Assembly (NCBI RefSeq): GCF_018881595.1
Contig: NZ_JACVQA010000003.1
Span: 56,896 to 120,895 of the forward strand
Source of the DNA: Polynucleobacter sp. UK-Gri1-W3
GTDB lineage: Bacteria > Pseudomonadota > Gammaproteobacteria > Burkholderiales > Burkholderiaceae
Reading direction: 5' to 3'
DNA: 64,000 bases
Under the pieces are notes generated by a model. It was not told the DNA's origin. It ran no database searches and was given only the letters and a program-made list of their open reading frames with translations. Positions 46,627 to 54,874 of the stretch are shown in pieces; the stretch's first letter is position 1, and each line of letters begins with the position of its first letter. The position numbers and the translations under genes were made by a program.

Positions 46627-47559
46627 ATGTTAGTTCAGCGATGGGGGGTATTAGGAGGTGGATTTGGGCTGTATGGATATATTCCTGCATTAGCTTCAAA
46701 CCCTCTATTGCGTGCAATAGTGCTAGCAAAGCATCATGATGTCATTAATAAAAGACCAGAACTTAGGCAGTATTTACCTATGATCAATTTTGTTAGTACT
46801 CGCGAGGAGATTCTTACTCAATCCGATTCACTCATTATTTCTGTGCCACCATTAATTCAAAAAAAATATTTGATGGATACTGATTTAAAAAAATACAAGT
46901 ATTTAATTCTCGAGAAACCTTTAGCTGCAGTACCAATAGACGCATGCAGCATACTAAAAAGAAGTATTGAATTATCCGATTCAATCCGGATTGGCTATAG
47001 TTTTTTAAATACTGATTGGGGAAGAGAATTAATAAAAAAAATAGAAAAAATTGACTCGATGTGCGAAATTGAAATTACTTGGCACTTTTATGCGCATTAC
47101 TTTGGTTCGGAGACGCCCTCATGGAAAGGTGATCATAACCAAGGGGGTGGTCCCTTACGATTTTATGGGATACAGTTGATTGCGCTTTTGGGTAAGGCAC
47201 ATGATTTGGATGTGAAATACTCAGCGATAGTATCAGATAAATTCTTAAAGCCATATCAATGGCAAGCGGAATTCGTGAATAGTCAGGGTGCGAAAATTCG
47301 GATTGAATTGAACTGCCGAAGCAAGTCAGAAAAATTCCAAATTAGATCAAATTCAAGAGGTTCGCTAGAAATCTTTACACTACGAAATCCATTTTCTAAT
47401 GAGACAGCAGAAAATGGAAGTGATAAGAGGGTAGGGATTCTGAGTCAAATAATTAATTCTCTTGACGTGGATAATCAAGTCTATTACAGATTGTATTCTC
47501 GAATTAATGAAATTTGGCGTGACATAGAAAGTAAGACCGATTGGAACGTAGCGACTTAA
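46627..47559 (+). CDS. Gfo/Idh/MocA-type oxidoreductase
   Basis: A 310-residue protein with N-terminal RWGVLGGGFGLYGYIPALA (a Rossmann G-x-G-x-x-G region) and ILEKPLAAVPIDA near residue 97, the EKP motif of Gfo/Idh/MocA dehydrogenases. It may reduce a keto group of the CDP-4-keto sugar made by RfbG. The C-terminal domain is typical but shortish. Substrate unknown. It ends 137 bases before the E1 gene. Confidence 0.75.
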   Translation: MLVQRWGVLGGGFGLYGYIPALASNPLLRAIVLAKHHDVINKRPELRQYLPMINFVSTREEILTQSDSLIISVPPLIQKKYLMDTDLKKYKYLILEKPLAAVPIDACSILKRSIELSDSIRIGYSFLNTDWGRELIKKIEKIDSMCEIEITWHFYAHYFGSETPSWKGDHNQGGGPLRFYGIQLIALLGKAHDLDVKYSAIVSDKFLKPYQWQAEFVNSQGAKIRIELNCRSKSEKFQIRSNSRGSLEIFTLRNPFSNETAENGSDKRVGILSQIINSLDVDNQVYYRLYSRINEIWRDIESKTDWNVAT

Positions 47560-47696
47560 AAATACGACTAATAAGGTATAAAAATCCCGCAATTCAATTC
47601 GAAGGCATTTATTAATAAATATTGGTACAGGCAATTAATTAAAGTATTTTTCATAGCAGGAATTTCGATTCCATAATCGTTGTAAATATATTAATT

Positions 47697-49682
47697 ATGA
47701 ATATAGAAGATTTTAAACGGCTGGCCCAACCCGGCCTCAATCCCAATCAAATAGGCCTCTCATCCCATTTGATTGAGGAGGCGCTGCGTATTCGTTTAGT
47801 TGAGCAGAAGTTTTTGGAATTGTTTTCCCAAGGAAAGATGAATGGCACGGTTCATACTTGTGTCGGTCAGGAATTTTGTGCCGTTGCAGTTGCAGGGCAG
47901 TTAACGGCGGATGATTGGGTGACATCGAATCATCGCTGCCATGGACATTTTATTTCAAAGACCAAAAATTGGCAGGGATTAATTGATGAATTAATGGGTT
48001 TGGAGAGTGGGGTTTGCAAAGGACTTGGTAGCAGTCAACATTTATATGCCAAGGGCTTTCTCTCTAACGGCCCTCAAGCAGCTCTAGTGCCAGTGGCAAC
48101 TGGCATTGCACTGCATAATAAAATTCACAAGCAAGAGGGTATTGCCGTCTCGTACATTGGTGAGGGAACCTTGGGTGAGGGCGCTCTTTATGAAGCATTT
48201 AATTTGGCCTCCATTTACCAGGCTCCCCACTTAATTGTTTGCGAAAATAATTTGTATTCTCAATCTACGCCGCAAACGATTGGGGTTTCAGGGTCGGTTT
48301 TAGATCGCCCAAAAGCATTTGGGATTAAAACTTTTGAAGCTGATACCTGGAATTTAGAAAACCTGATGCAGGTATCAAAAGCAGCGATCGATTATGTGCG
48401 AACTGGCCACCCTGCCTTTTTAGTGATTCGTACATACAGGCTTAATGCCCACTCTAAAGGTGATGATGACCGTGATGTAAGTGAAGTTCAATTCTTCAAG
48501 GACAATGACCCACTTACCAAACTATTAGGCATTGAGCAGTGGGCTACTTTGGCACAAAAAATTGTTGCGCAAATTGATGACCACGTCGCTAACGTAAATC
48601 CAGAAGTATTGAGCTTTGATAATTACGTCAAAGACCAACTTCCCAGAAAAATAACCGCTAAATTAGAGCCTGTTTTCAATGAAAAAAAGCGGATGGTTCA
48701 AGCGCTCAATGGTGCCTACCGAAAAACCTTAGAGGCTGGGGCTTTTCATATTGGGGAAGATATTTGTGATCCTTATGGTGGCGCATTTAAGGTAACAAAG
48801 GGGCTCTCGACAGATTTTCCACTGATGGTTAGAAATACATCTATCAGTGAGAATGGTTTGCTCGGAGTTGCTATTGGCATGGCTTTGATGGGCGCTCATA
48901 GTTTTGCTGAAATCATGTTTGGTGATTTTATGACCCATACATTGGATCAGCTCATTAGCAATGCTTCTAAGATTCATCATATGTATGCATTTCAAACCTC
49001 AGTTCCAGTTCGCATTAGAACGCCGATGGGGGGAAAGCGTGGCTATGGCCCAACGCACTCCCAGTCACTCGAAAAGCACTTCTTGGGGATTGATAACGTT
49101 GGTGTAATTTCCTTAAGTTCTTTAATAGACCCAGTCGTGCCCATTGAAGAGTCAAAAGAGGTCAATTTTCCTTTGGTGATTTTGGAGAGTAAAGTTGATT
49201 ATGGGAAGACTCTCTGGGGCGGCTCTGAGTATTTTGAGCTTAATAGAGAAGCCAAAATATTTGGCGCATTACGATTAAATCCAAAGGTAGCTGCGCCATC
49301 GCTGACTATTGTTAGTTATGGCGAAACCGCACGCCATATTGCAGATCATTTAGAGCGCTTCTTTGAAGAGACGGATTTTGTTCCTGAATTAATTTGTTTA
49401 ACCCAGTTGCATCCCTTGGATACCAATCTTGTTGAGCGTTCAGTGAAAAAAACAGGAAGACTATTAACCGTTGAAGATGGTTCGGTTGATTTTGGTCTTG
49501 GGGCTGAAATCCTCAGTAAGCTTATCGAGAAAGGTCAATTCTTTCGGTTCGTACTGAGGGTGGGCGCAGAACCCGTTCCTGTGCCATCGATTACCAAGCT
49601 AGAGTTAGAGGTATTGCCAACAATTGATCGAATTATTGCGTTAGTGAATGCTAAAAAATCTTCTCATGGAGTTAAATCATGA
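47697..49682 (+). CDS. Fused E1 alpha-beta 2-oxoacid dehydrogenase (ThDP-dependent)
   Basis: A 661-residue protein combining an alpha domain (about 20-320) and a beta domain (about 345-655). The ThDP site is seen as GEGTLGEGALYEAFNLAS (155-172) with CENN at 182-185. The beta half contains HIGEDICDPYGGAFKVTKGL, VRNTSISENGLLGVAIGMAL and KHFLGIDNVGV-type motifs, as in pyruvate, acetoin or branched-chain oxoacid dehydrogenase E1 beta. It decarboxylates a 2-oxo acid and loads the acyl (or hydroxyalkyl) group on the E2 lipoyl arm. Its stop overlaps the E2 start by 4 bases. Confidence 0.85.
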   Translation: MNIEDFKRLAQPGLNPNQIGLSSHLIEEALRIRLVEQKFLELFSQGKMNGTVHTCVGQEFCAVAVAGQLTADDWVTSNHRCHGHFISKTKNWQGLIDELMGLESGVCKGLGSSQHLYAKGFLSNGPQAALVPVATGIALHNKIHKQEGIAVSYIGEGTLGEGALYEAFNLASIYQAPHLIVCENNLYSQSTPQTIGVSGSVLDRPKAFGIKTFEADTWNLENLMQVSKAAIDYVRTGHPAFLVIRTYRLNAHSKGDDDRDVSEVQFFKDNDPLTKLLGIEQWATLAQKIVAQIDDHVANVNPEVLSFDNYVKDQLPRKITAKLEPVFNEKKRMVQALNGAYRKTLEAGAFHIGEDICDPYGGAFKVTKGLSTDFPLMVRNTSISENGLLGVAIGMALMGAHSFAEIMFGDFMTHTLDQLISNASKIHHMYAFQTSVPVRIRTPMGGKRGYGPTHSQSLEKHFLGIDNVGVISLSSLIDPVVPIEESKEVNFPLVILESKVDYGKTLWGGSEYFELNREAKIFGALRLNPKVAAPSLTIVSYGETARHIADHLERFFEETDFVPELICLTQLHPLDTNLVERSVKKTGRLLTVEDGSVDFGLGAEILSKLIEKGQFFRFVLRVGAEPVPVPSITKLELEVLPTIDRIIALVNAKKSSHGVKS

Positions 49683-50950
49683 TTGAGATATTAGTGCCGC
49701 GTGAAAATGTCAATGATGAATCCGTAATAATTTTGGAAGTTAATTTTGCATCTGGCTCTAAAGTTAAAAAAGGAGATGTGATTGTTAGTATCGAAACATC
49801 GAAAACAAATATAGATATTGATGCTCCTGAGGATGGAGTTGTAGCCCATAAACTTGAAAAGGGCGATGAGGTTGATGTTGGCTCACTCTTGTTTACGCTT
49901 GCAAGTGGGCAGGACTTCGAGGTTGAAATTAGAGGGCAATCGAATGCCCACAGCATTGAATCAAATTTAGGTAATCAAAAATTAAAGGCTAAATTTTCAA
50001 TTGCAGCGATTAAGCGTGCAAAAGAGTTAGGAGTAAACCTTAGTCAATTTGACCATGGCTGGCTAACGAGTATAGACGTTGAGAAGCATGCAGGCGTATC
50101 AATACCTATAGCCATCTATCAGTATGCCGCTACCGATAAAAAGCCCGAAATAAAAGATGCTCCAGTTCTCGCCTCTACATCAACTAAAGTTACCTTATCC
50201 AAGAGAAAGCAAGCTGAGGCTAAAAACTTGATTGCTGGTGATCACGGAAGCACTACCTCTACTATTGGTATTGAAATCAAGCTTTTAGGTGAAAGACTGG
50301 TTGTTCCACCCTTCTTATTCAAAGATAGTATTTCTGATTTAATTGCTTTTGAAGCTTCTAAGTTATTGAGGCAATATCCAGAGCTCAATGGTTCTTATAT
50401 TGATGAAAAAACTTGGGCGCAATATGGGCAAGTTAATTTTGGCTGGAGTTTTGATAATGGTAAAAATCTAAAAGTATTGGCCATTAAAAATGCGGATACG
50501 CTTTCTTTAGGAGATCTCCAAGGAGAGGTGGGGCGCTTGTTAGATTTGTATGATTCTGGCACAACCATTCCCATGGATTTGCTGAATGAATCAACCGTAA
50601 CCTTTTCGGATTTATCGCGTTCACCCGCCTCATTTATGTATCCATTAATTAATGGACATCAAACTCTGATTTTGGGCGTAGTTCGTAAATCTAAGTATAC
50701 GTTTGAGATCTTTGCATCTTTTGATCACAGAGTTTCAGAAGGGTTAAGCGTAGTCAACTTCTTGACGGAATTGAAATCTAGAGTTTTATCATATTTTTTT
50801 GATAAAAACGGGGTTGTTAAATTATCTTGTTATGCTTGTGGCAAATCCATGGTTGAGGAATTGGGGCTGGGTCATCGTGGGTTCATAAAAATGACTTTAG
50901 CTAATGGTGAAGATGAGAATCTTTGTAGAAACTGTTTTGAAGGTTGGTGA
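49679..50950 (+). CDS. Divergent 2-oxoacid dehydrogenase E2 with lipoyl domain and zinc-ribbon-like tail
   Basis: A 423-residue protein. Residues 1-80 are a lipoyl domain with lipoyl Lys42 in the IETSKTNIDI motif. Residues about 104-137 are a peripheral subunit-binding domain. The catalytic domain (about 170-375) ends with SFDHRVSEG, so the usual H-x3-D-G active site is H350-x3-E-G here. The C-terminus has C384-x2-C387 and C416-x2-C419, a zinc-ribbon-like addition not seen in normal E2 proteins. No E3 gene is adjacent; a housekeeping E3 could reoxidise the lipoyl arm. Confidence 0.8.
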   Translation: MIEILVPRENVNDESVIILEVNFASGSKVKKGDVIVSIETSKTNIDIDAPEDGVVAHKLEKGDEVDVGSLLFTLASGQDFEVEIRGQSNAHSIESNLGNQKLKAKFSIAAIKRAKELGVNLSQFDHGWLTSIDVEKHAGVSIPIAIYQYAATDKKPEIKDAPVLASTSTKVTLSKRKQAEAKNLIAGDHGSTTSTIGIEIKLLGERLVVPPFLFKDSISDLIAFEASKLLRQYPELNGSYIDEKTWAQYGQVNFGWSFDNGKNLKVLAIKNADTLSLGDLQGEVGRLLDLYDSGTTIPMDLLNESTVTFSDLSRSPASFMYPLINGHQTLILGVVRKSKYTFEIFASFDHRVSEGLSVVNFLTELKSRVLSYFFDKNGVVKLSCYACGKSMVEELGLGHRGFIKMTLANGEDENLCRNCFEGW

Positions 50951-50952
50951 AA

Positions 50953-51696
50953 ATGTCAGTTCAAATTACCTTGGAGTATTTGTCCAAGCTCTTAAATAAA
51001 CCAATTACAGATCGAGTTGAAATTGCCCTTAGTTCGGCACAAAAATCACGAGTTCATGGGTGGCTAAGCCAGAATGGCATTTTATTCAACGAGTCTACTT
51101 TAGCTGGAAAATTTTATATCAATCAATTGCTTGGTGGTGCTGGCGTGAGTGTGGAGCAGTTGCAAATAAGTTCAAAGGAGATTGCTGCAGCCTCTAGTAA
51201 GTTGGACATGGGTAAATTTCAAATCGGGATTGATATTCAGAGGGTCGATGAGTTATTTCCGAAGGGCTTATCTTTCGATCCGAAGGTAGATAAAGGATTA
51301 ACTCAAATCTACACTACAAAAGAACTTTCTTATGCACAATCGAAAACGGACCCAATAGCAACTTTAACTGGTATATTTTGCGCAAAAGAGGCTATTCAAA
51401 AAGCTTCAAATTTAAATAAAAAACTTATGGATATTGAGATATTGCCAGATTTAAATGGCATGCCAAGATCAGAGGGTTTTTTGGTAAGCATTTCTCACAG
51501 TGGAGATTATGCAGTGGCAATCGCAGTTGTTGTGAGCCCCGATTCAATAGCCCTGAAAAATATTTCTGAAAATGAGGGGGATACAATTATGGAAATAAAA
51601 AAAACTAGAGGTTTATTTGAAAAAATAAATAATAAATTCATTTATCTTATTTCTTTTTTTCTCTTAATTCTTTATGTTATTCACTATAAATTTTAA
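50953..51696 (+). CDS. Phosphopantetheinyl transferase-like protein with ACP-like N-terminus and C-terminal membrane tail
   Basis: A 247-residue protein from ATG 50953. Residues about 90-195 have the PPTase pattern: GIDIQRVDEL (92-101, D94), CAKEAIQKAS (K145 E146) and SISHSGDYAVAIAV (179-192). Residues 1-65 (LEYLSKLLNKPI, ALSSAQKSRVHGWL) resemble an acyl carrier helix arrangement, but without the usual D-S-L. Residues 228-243 form a membrane helix overlapping the wzx start. The substrate carrier is unknown. The ACP-like reading of residues 1-65 is an inference. Confidence 0.65.
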   Translation: MSVQITLEYLSKLLNKPITDRVEIALSSAQKSRVHGWLSQNGILFNESTLAGKFYINQLLGGAGVSVEQLQISSKEIAAASSKLDMGKFQIGIDIQRVDELFPKGLSFDPKVDKGLTQIYTTKELSYAQSKTDPIATLTGIFCAKEAIQKASNLNKKLMDIEILPDLNGMPRSEGFLVSISHSGDYAVAIAVVVSPDSIALKNISENEGDTIMEIKKTRGLFEKINNKFIYLISFFLLILYVIHYKF

Positions 51697-52900
51697 TGCC
51701 TTAGCAAAGATTGTAAGACAAAATTCAGGAATAATAATCCTGAGGTTTTTCACAATATTTTTTGGTCTTCTATATATAAAGTACTACCTTAATGTATTGG
51801 ATGCAATGGAACTGGGTGTGTTTTTTTATTTAAGTACCTTATCTTACTTATTGAACTCAATTTTGTTTGTTCCCGTAAATTATTTTTTGCAATCAGAATT
51901 TTCAAAAAATGAAAAAATCAACATAAATGAAACGAAAAAAATATTAATTTATGCATTTATTTTTAGCGTTCCCATATTTCTATTAATTTCCACGCCATTA
52001 ATTATTTTTAATAAGATCAATATATTGGCATCTGTAGAAATTTATATCATGGCATGTATTCTATTTATAACTTCTGGTCTACGTGATCTATTGAATAATA
52101 AGGGACATAATAAAATTAACGGTTTTGCTTTGCTTATTGAGGTTATTCTCAAGATAATTATTTTTTATATAATTTGTCATTTCTATTCCATTAATGCAAT
52201 AGGTTTAATATTTTCAGCGATAATAGCGATTTCAATTGAGATGTTAGCTTTATTGTGGATTTCTAAAAAAATATTTACTATAGAATACAGAATAGCAAAA
52301 AATATAGATCTAAGTTATTTAAAATCTGTATTTCATCTTAGCATTGCCTCAATTAGTAATCTCTTACAATTGCAAGGATATAGAATAATATATCCACTGG
52401 CGGGATTTCAGGCTACCTCTGGTGTCTATGGGGCCGTCGGAAATATGGGTACGAGCATAATGGCATCATTTTCATCCATTTATTCTCAAATTGAACTCCC
52501 AAAAATATACTCTACAAATGGAAAATATATAATAAATTATATAATAAATTCTATTGTTCTAATATTTATAGTAATAATTTTTTGTATTGTATTAAAGGAT
52601 GAAATAGTTTTAATATTGGGGAGCAATAGTTATCTTTCATACTCTAATTTAATATTTTATGGGATTTTGACTGAGGGAATGAATTTAGTGCTTGGGGCAG
52701 GAATTGTGGCTATGACCATAATGGGCAGGACAAAAAATTTATCAAGTTATTCCGTAATAGCAGCCACGATTTCCTTATTAGCTGGTATTTTAATTTCTAT
52801 TTATTATCCTGAAAAAATATTTCTTATCGGACTCCCGATTGTTTTATCTCAATTTCTACTGATAATTTTATTGGTAATTAATGGAAAATTTAAAATATGA
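51674..52900 (+). CDS. wzx: Wzx-type polysaccharide flippase
   Basis: A 408-residue protein with about twelve predicted membrane helices and AT-rich coding. The pattern (FFTIFFGLLYIKYYLNVLDAMELGVFF near the N-terminus; GYRIIYPLAGFQATSGVYGAVG in the middle) fits polysaccharide exporters of the MOP superfamily. It moves undecaprenyl-linked repeat units across the inner membrane. It overlaps the PPTase-like gene by 23 bases. Codon and base use shift to about 30 percent GC from here. Confidence 0.8.
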   Translation: MLFTINFNALAKIVRQNSGIIILRFFTIFFGLLYIKYYLNVLDAMELGVFFYLSTLSYLLNSILFVPVNYFLQSEFSKNEKININETKKILIYAFIFSVPIFLLISTPLIIFNKINILASVEIYIMACILFITSGLRDLLNNKGHNKINGFALLIEVILKIIIFYIICHFYSINAIGLIFSAIIAISIEMLALLWISKKIFTIEYRIAKNIDLSYLKSVFHLSIASISNLLQLQGYRIIYPLAGFQATSGVYGAVGNMGTSIMASFSSIYSQIELPKIYSTNGKYIINYIINSIVLIFIVIIFCIVLKDEIVLILGSNSYLSYSNLIFYGILTEGMNLVLGAGIVAMTIMGRTKNLSSYSVIAATISLLAGILISIYYPEKIFLIGLPIVLSQFLLIILLVINGKFKI

Positions 52901-53727
52901 GCATTAATTTCTCGGAGGAAATTACATTTGTTATTTTCACGTTCAACGAGGAGGATAGGGTTGAGCGTGTTGTAAAAAATTTTATAAAATACGGAAAAGT
53001 TTTAATAGTTGATAATTATAGCGTTGATAGAACGCGAGAAATTGCATTGCAGTTGGGTTCTGAAATCCTGTTGCATAAAAATTTAGGGTGGGTAGATGAC
53101 GAGTTTACTGCATTAGCTGTAAAGGATGCCGTTACAACTCCATGGATATATTGGGGTTATGCCGATGAAATGGTTTCCCCGGGTACTCTTGTTGAGATCC
53201 AAGAAAAAATTAAAGATTCCGCATTAGATATAATATCCATCAGTAGGAAAAATTATTACTATGGCGCATATTGTTTTGATGCTCATTCAGGCTATATAAA
53301 TAGAGTTTTTAGAAAAAATGCGATTGATTTTATCGGAAATAAAATTCATAATTTTGGCGTTGTAACAGTTTCAAAAGATAAAATATTAAGATTAAATAGT
53401 AAAATATATTTTATACATCATTTTATTTCTTATACCGCAAAGGATCACCTTCGTGTTATTGATAGATATACAGATATACAAGTTGAGGAATTTGAGTCTG
53501 CCAGCTTGTATAAAATAATTGGCAATATCCTCAAAATTTTTCTATCTAACTATATTGGAAAACGGGGTTACAAGGCAGGTAAAGCGGGATTTTACTTATG
53601 TATGGAACAAATTTTTTATCATTTAAATCTTTACATGAAATCAGACGAAAAAAATTTATTCAGTAATGCAACTATTGAGCAAATTAATAATAATCAAAAA
53701 GATATTATTCTGTCAAATATAAAATAA
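52897..53727 (+). CDS. Glycosyltransferase family 2
   Basis: A 276-residue GT-A protein: FVIFTFNEEDRVERVVKNF (residues 9-27), VLIVDNYSVDRTREIA near 36-50 and YADEMVSPG near residue 90 in place of the usual D-x-D. No membrane helix is obvious. It overlaps the flippase stop by 4 bases. Donor sugar unknown. Confidence 0.85.
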   Translation: MSINFSEEITFVIFTFNEEDRVERVVKNFIKYGKVLIVDNYSVDRTREIALQLGSEILLHKNLGWVDDEFTALAVKDAVTTPWIYWGYADEMVSPGTLVEIQEKIKDSALDIISISRKNYYYGAYCFDAHSGYINRVFRKNAIDFIGNKIHNFGVVTVSKDKILRLNSKIYFIHHFISYTAKDHLRVIDRYTDIQVEEFESASLYKIIGNILKIFLSNYIGKRGYKAGKAGFYLCMEQIFYHLNLYMKSDEKNLFSNATIEQINNNQKDIILSNIK

Positions 53728-54324
53728 ATGATAAATAAAATAATTAGATTAATAATCACCCACACCTATTGGCGGGTTAGATTGAAAAAATTAGGTGTTA
53801 GATCTTTGATCTATAAGCCAATGCTTATTACTGGAGCATCAAATATCTCAATAGGTGCCCGAACAATGATAAGGGATTTTTCTAGGATCGAGGTAATTAA
53901 TAGACCCAATGTAGGCTGGAGCCCAGATTTATTCATAGGCGACAATGTAAATATTGAACAGAACGTGCATATTATTTGTCAGTGTAGCGTTAAGATTGGG
54001 AGCAATGTATCGATAACTGGTTTTAGTGTAATTGTTGATACATATCACCCAATCGACCATCCAGAAAAATTACCTAAAATTGGATCAAGACTGCCAACAA
54101 AAAGAACATTTGTAGAAATTGGCGATGGAACTTTTATAGGTATGCATTCAATTATTGAGCCAAACGTAAAAATTGGTAAAGGCTGCGTTATTGCTGCTGG
54201 TTCAATAGTTAGATCTGATATTCCGGATTATTCGATGGCGGCAGGTATGCCAGCAAAAATAGTCGCACAATACAACTTCACTTCAAATGGCTGGATTTAT
54301 TTTAGTAAAAATAATAATGATTAA
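53728..54324 (+). CDS. Hexapeptide-repeat acyltransferase (first of a related pair)
   Basis: A 198-residue left-handed beta-helix protein with hexapeptide-like runs (ISIGARTMIRDFSRIEV, IGDNVNIEQNVHII, VKIGSNVSITGFSVI) and a C-terminal IAAGSIVRSDIPDYSMAAGMPAKIVAQ motif. These O-acetyl/O-acyltransferases decorate sugars. It starts one base after the preceding stop and is related to the next gene along its length. Confidence 0.85.
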   Translation: MINKIIRLIITHTYWRVRLKKLGVRSLIYKPMLITGASNISIGARTMIRDFSRIEVINRPNVGWSPDLFIGDNVNIEQNVHIICQCSVKIGSNVSITGFSVIVDTYHPIDHPEKLPKIGSRLPTKRTFVEIGDGTFIGMHSIIEPNVKIGKGCVIAAGSIVRSDIPDYSMAAGMPAKIVAQYNFTSNGWIYFSKNNND

Positions 54325-54874
54325 GTTAAAGTTAGTCTACCGATATTTAGTCACAATATTCTTTTGGAAATTTCTATTTTCAGAAATAGGCAGTAAATGT
54401 GTGATCTACAAGCCAATTTTATTGGTCCCCATGAATCGAATTCGGCTTGGTAATCGTGTGGTTATACGGGAGAATAGTAGGATTGAAATTGTTCCCCGAC
54501 CCGATAAGAATTGGTCTTCTGAAATTATAATTGGTGACCATGTAAATATTGAGCAGGGCTCTCATATTATCTCACAGGGACAATTAATTATTTCAAAAAA
54601 TGTGTCTATAGGGCCATACGTTTGCATATTGAATGCGTACCACCCTTATATTGGCATAGATGAATTGCAGAAATACGGCGATCAATTGCCAGATGTTAAG
54701 ACCAGTATTGAGATTGGTGAGGGGACATTAATTGGGGCGCACTCTGTAATATTGCACAATGTAAAAATTGGAAAAAAATGCATTATAGGCGCTTGTACGC
54801 TTGTTAATTGCGATATTCCAGATTATTCGGTGGCTATAGGTGTTCCCGCAAAAATACATTCAAGGATTTCATGA
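54317..54874 (+). CDS. Hexapeptide-repeat acyltransferase (second of a related pair)
   Basis: A 185-residue beta-helix acyltransferase starting at ATG 54317, overlapping the first by 8 bases. It repeats the same layout: N-terminal hydrophobic segment, CVIYKPILLVPM, IEIVPRPDKNWSSEIIIGDHVNIEQ, and C-terminal DIPDYSVAIGVPAKIH. It is clearly homologous to the preceding protein, so the two arose by duplication and may acylate different positions. Confidence 0.85.
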   Translation: MIKLKLVYRYLVTIFFWKFLFSEIGSKCVIYKPILLVPMNRIRLGNRVVIRENSRIEIVPRPDKNWSSEIIIGDHVNIEQGSHIISQGQLIISKNVSIGPYVCILNAYHPYIGIDELQKYGDQLPDVKTSIEIGEGTLIGAHSVILHNVKIGKKCIIGACTLVNCDIPDYSVAIGVPAKIHSRIS

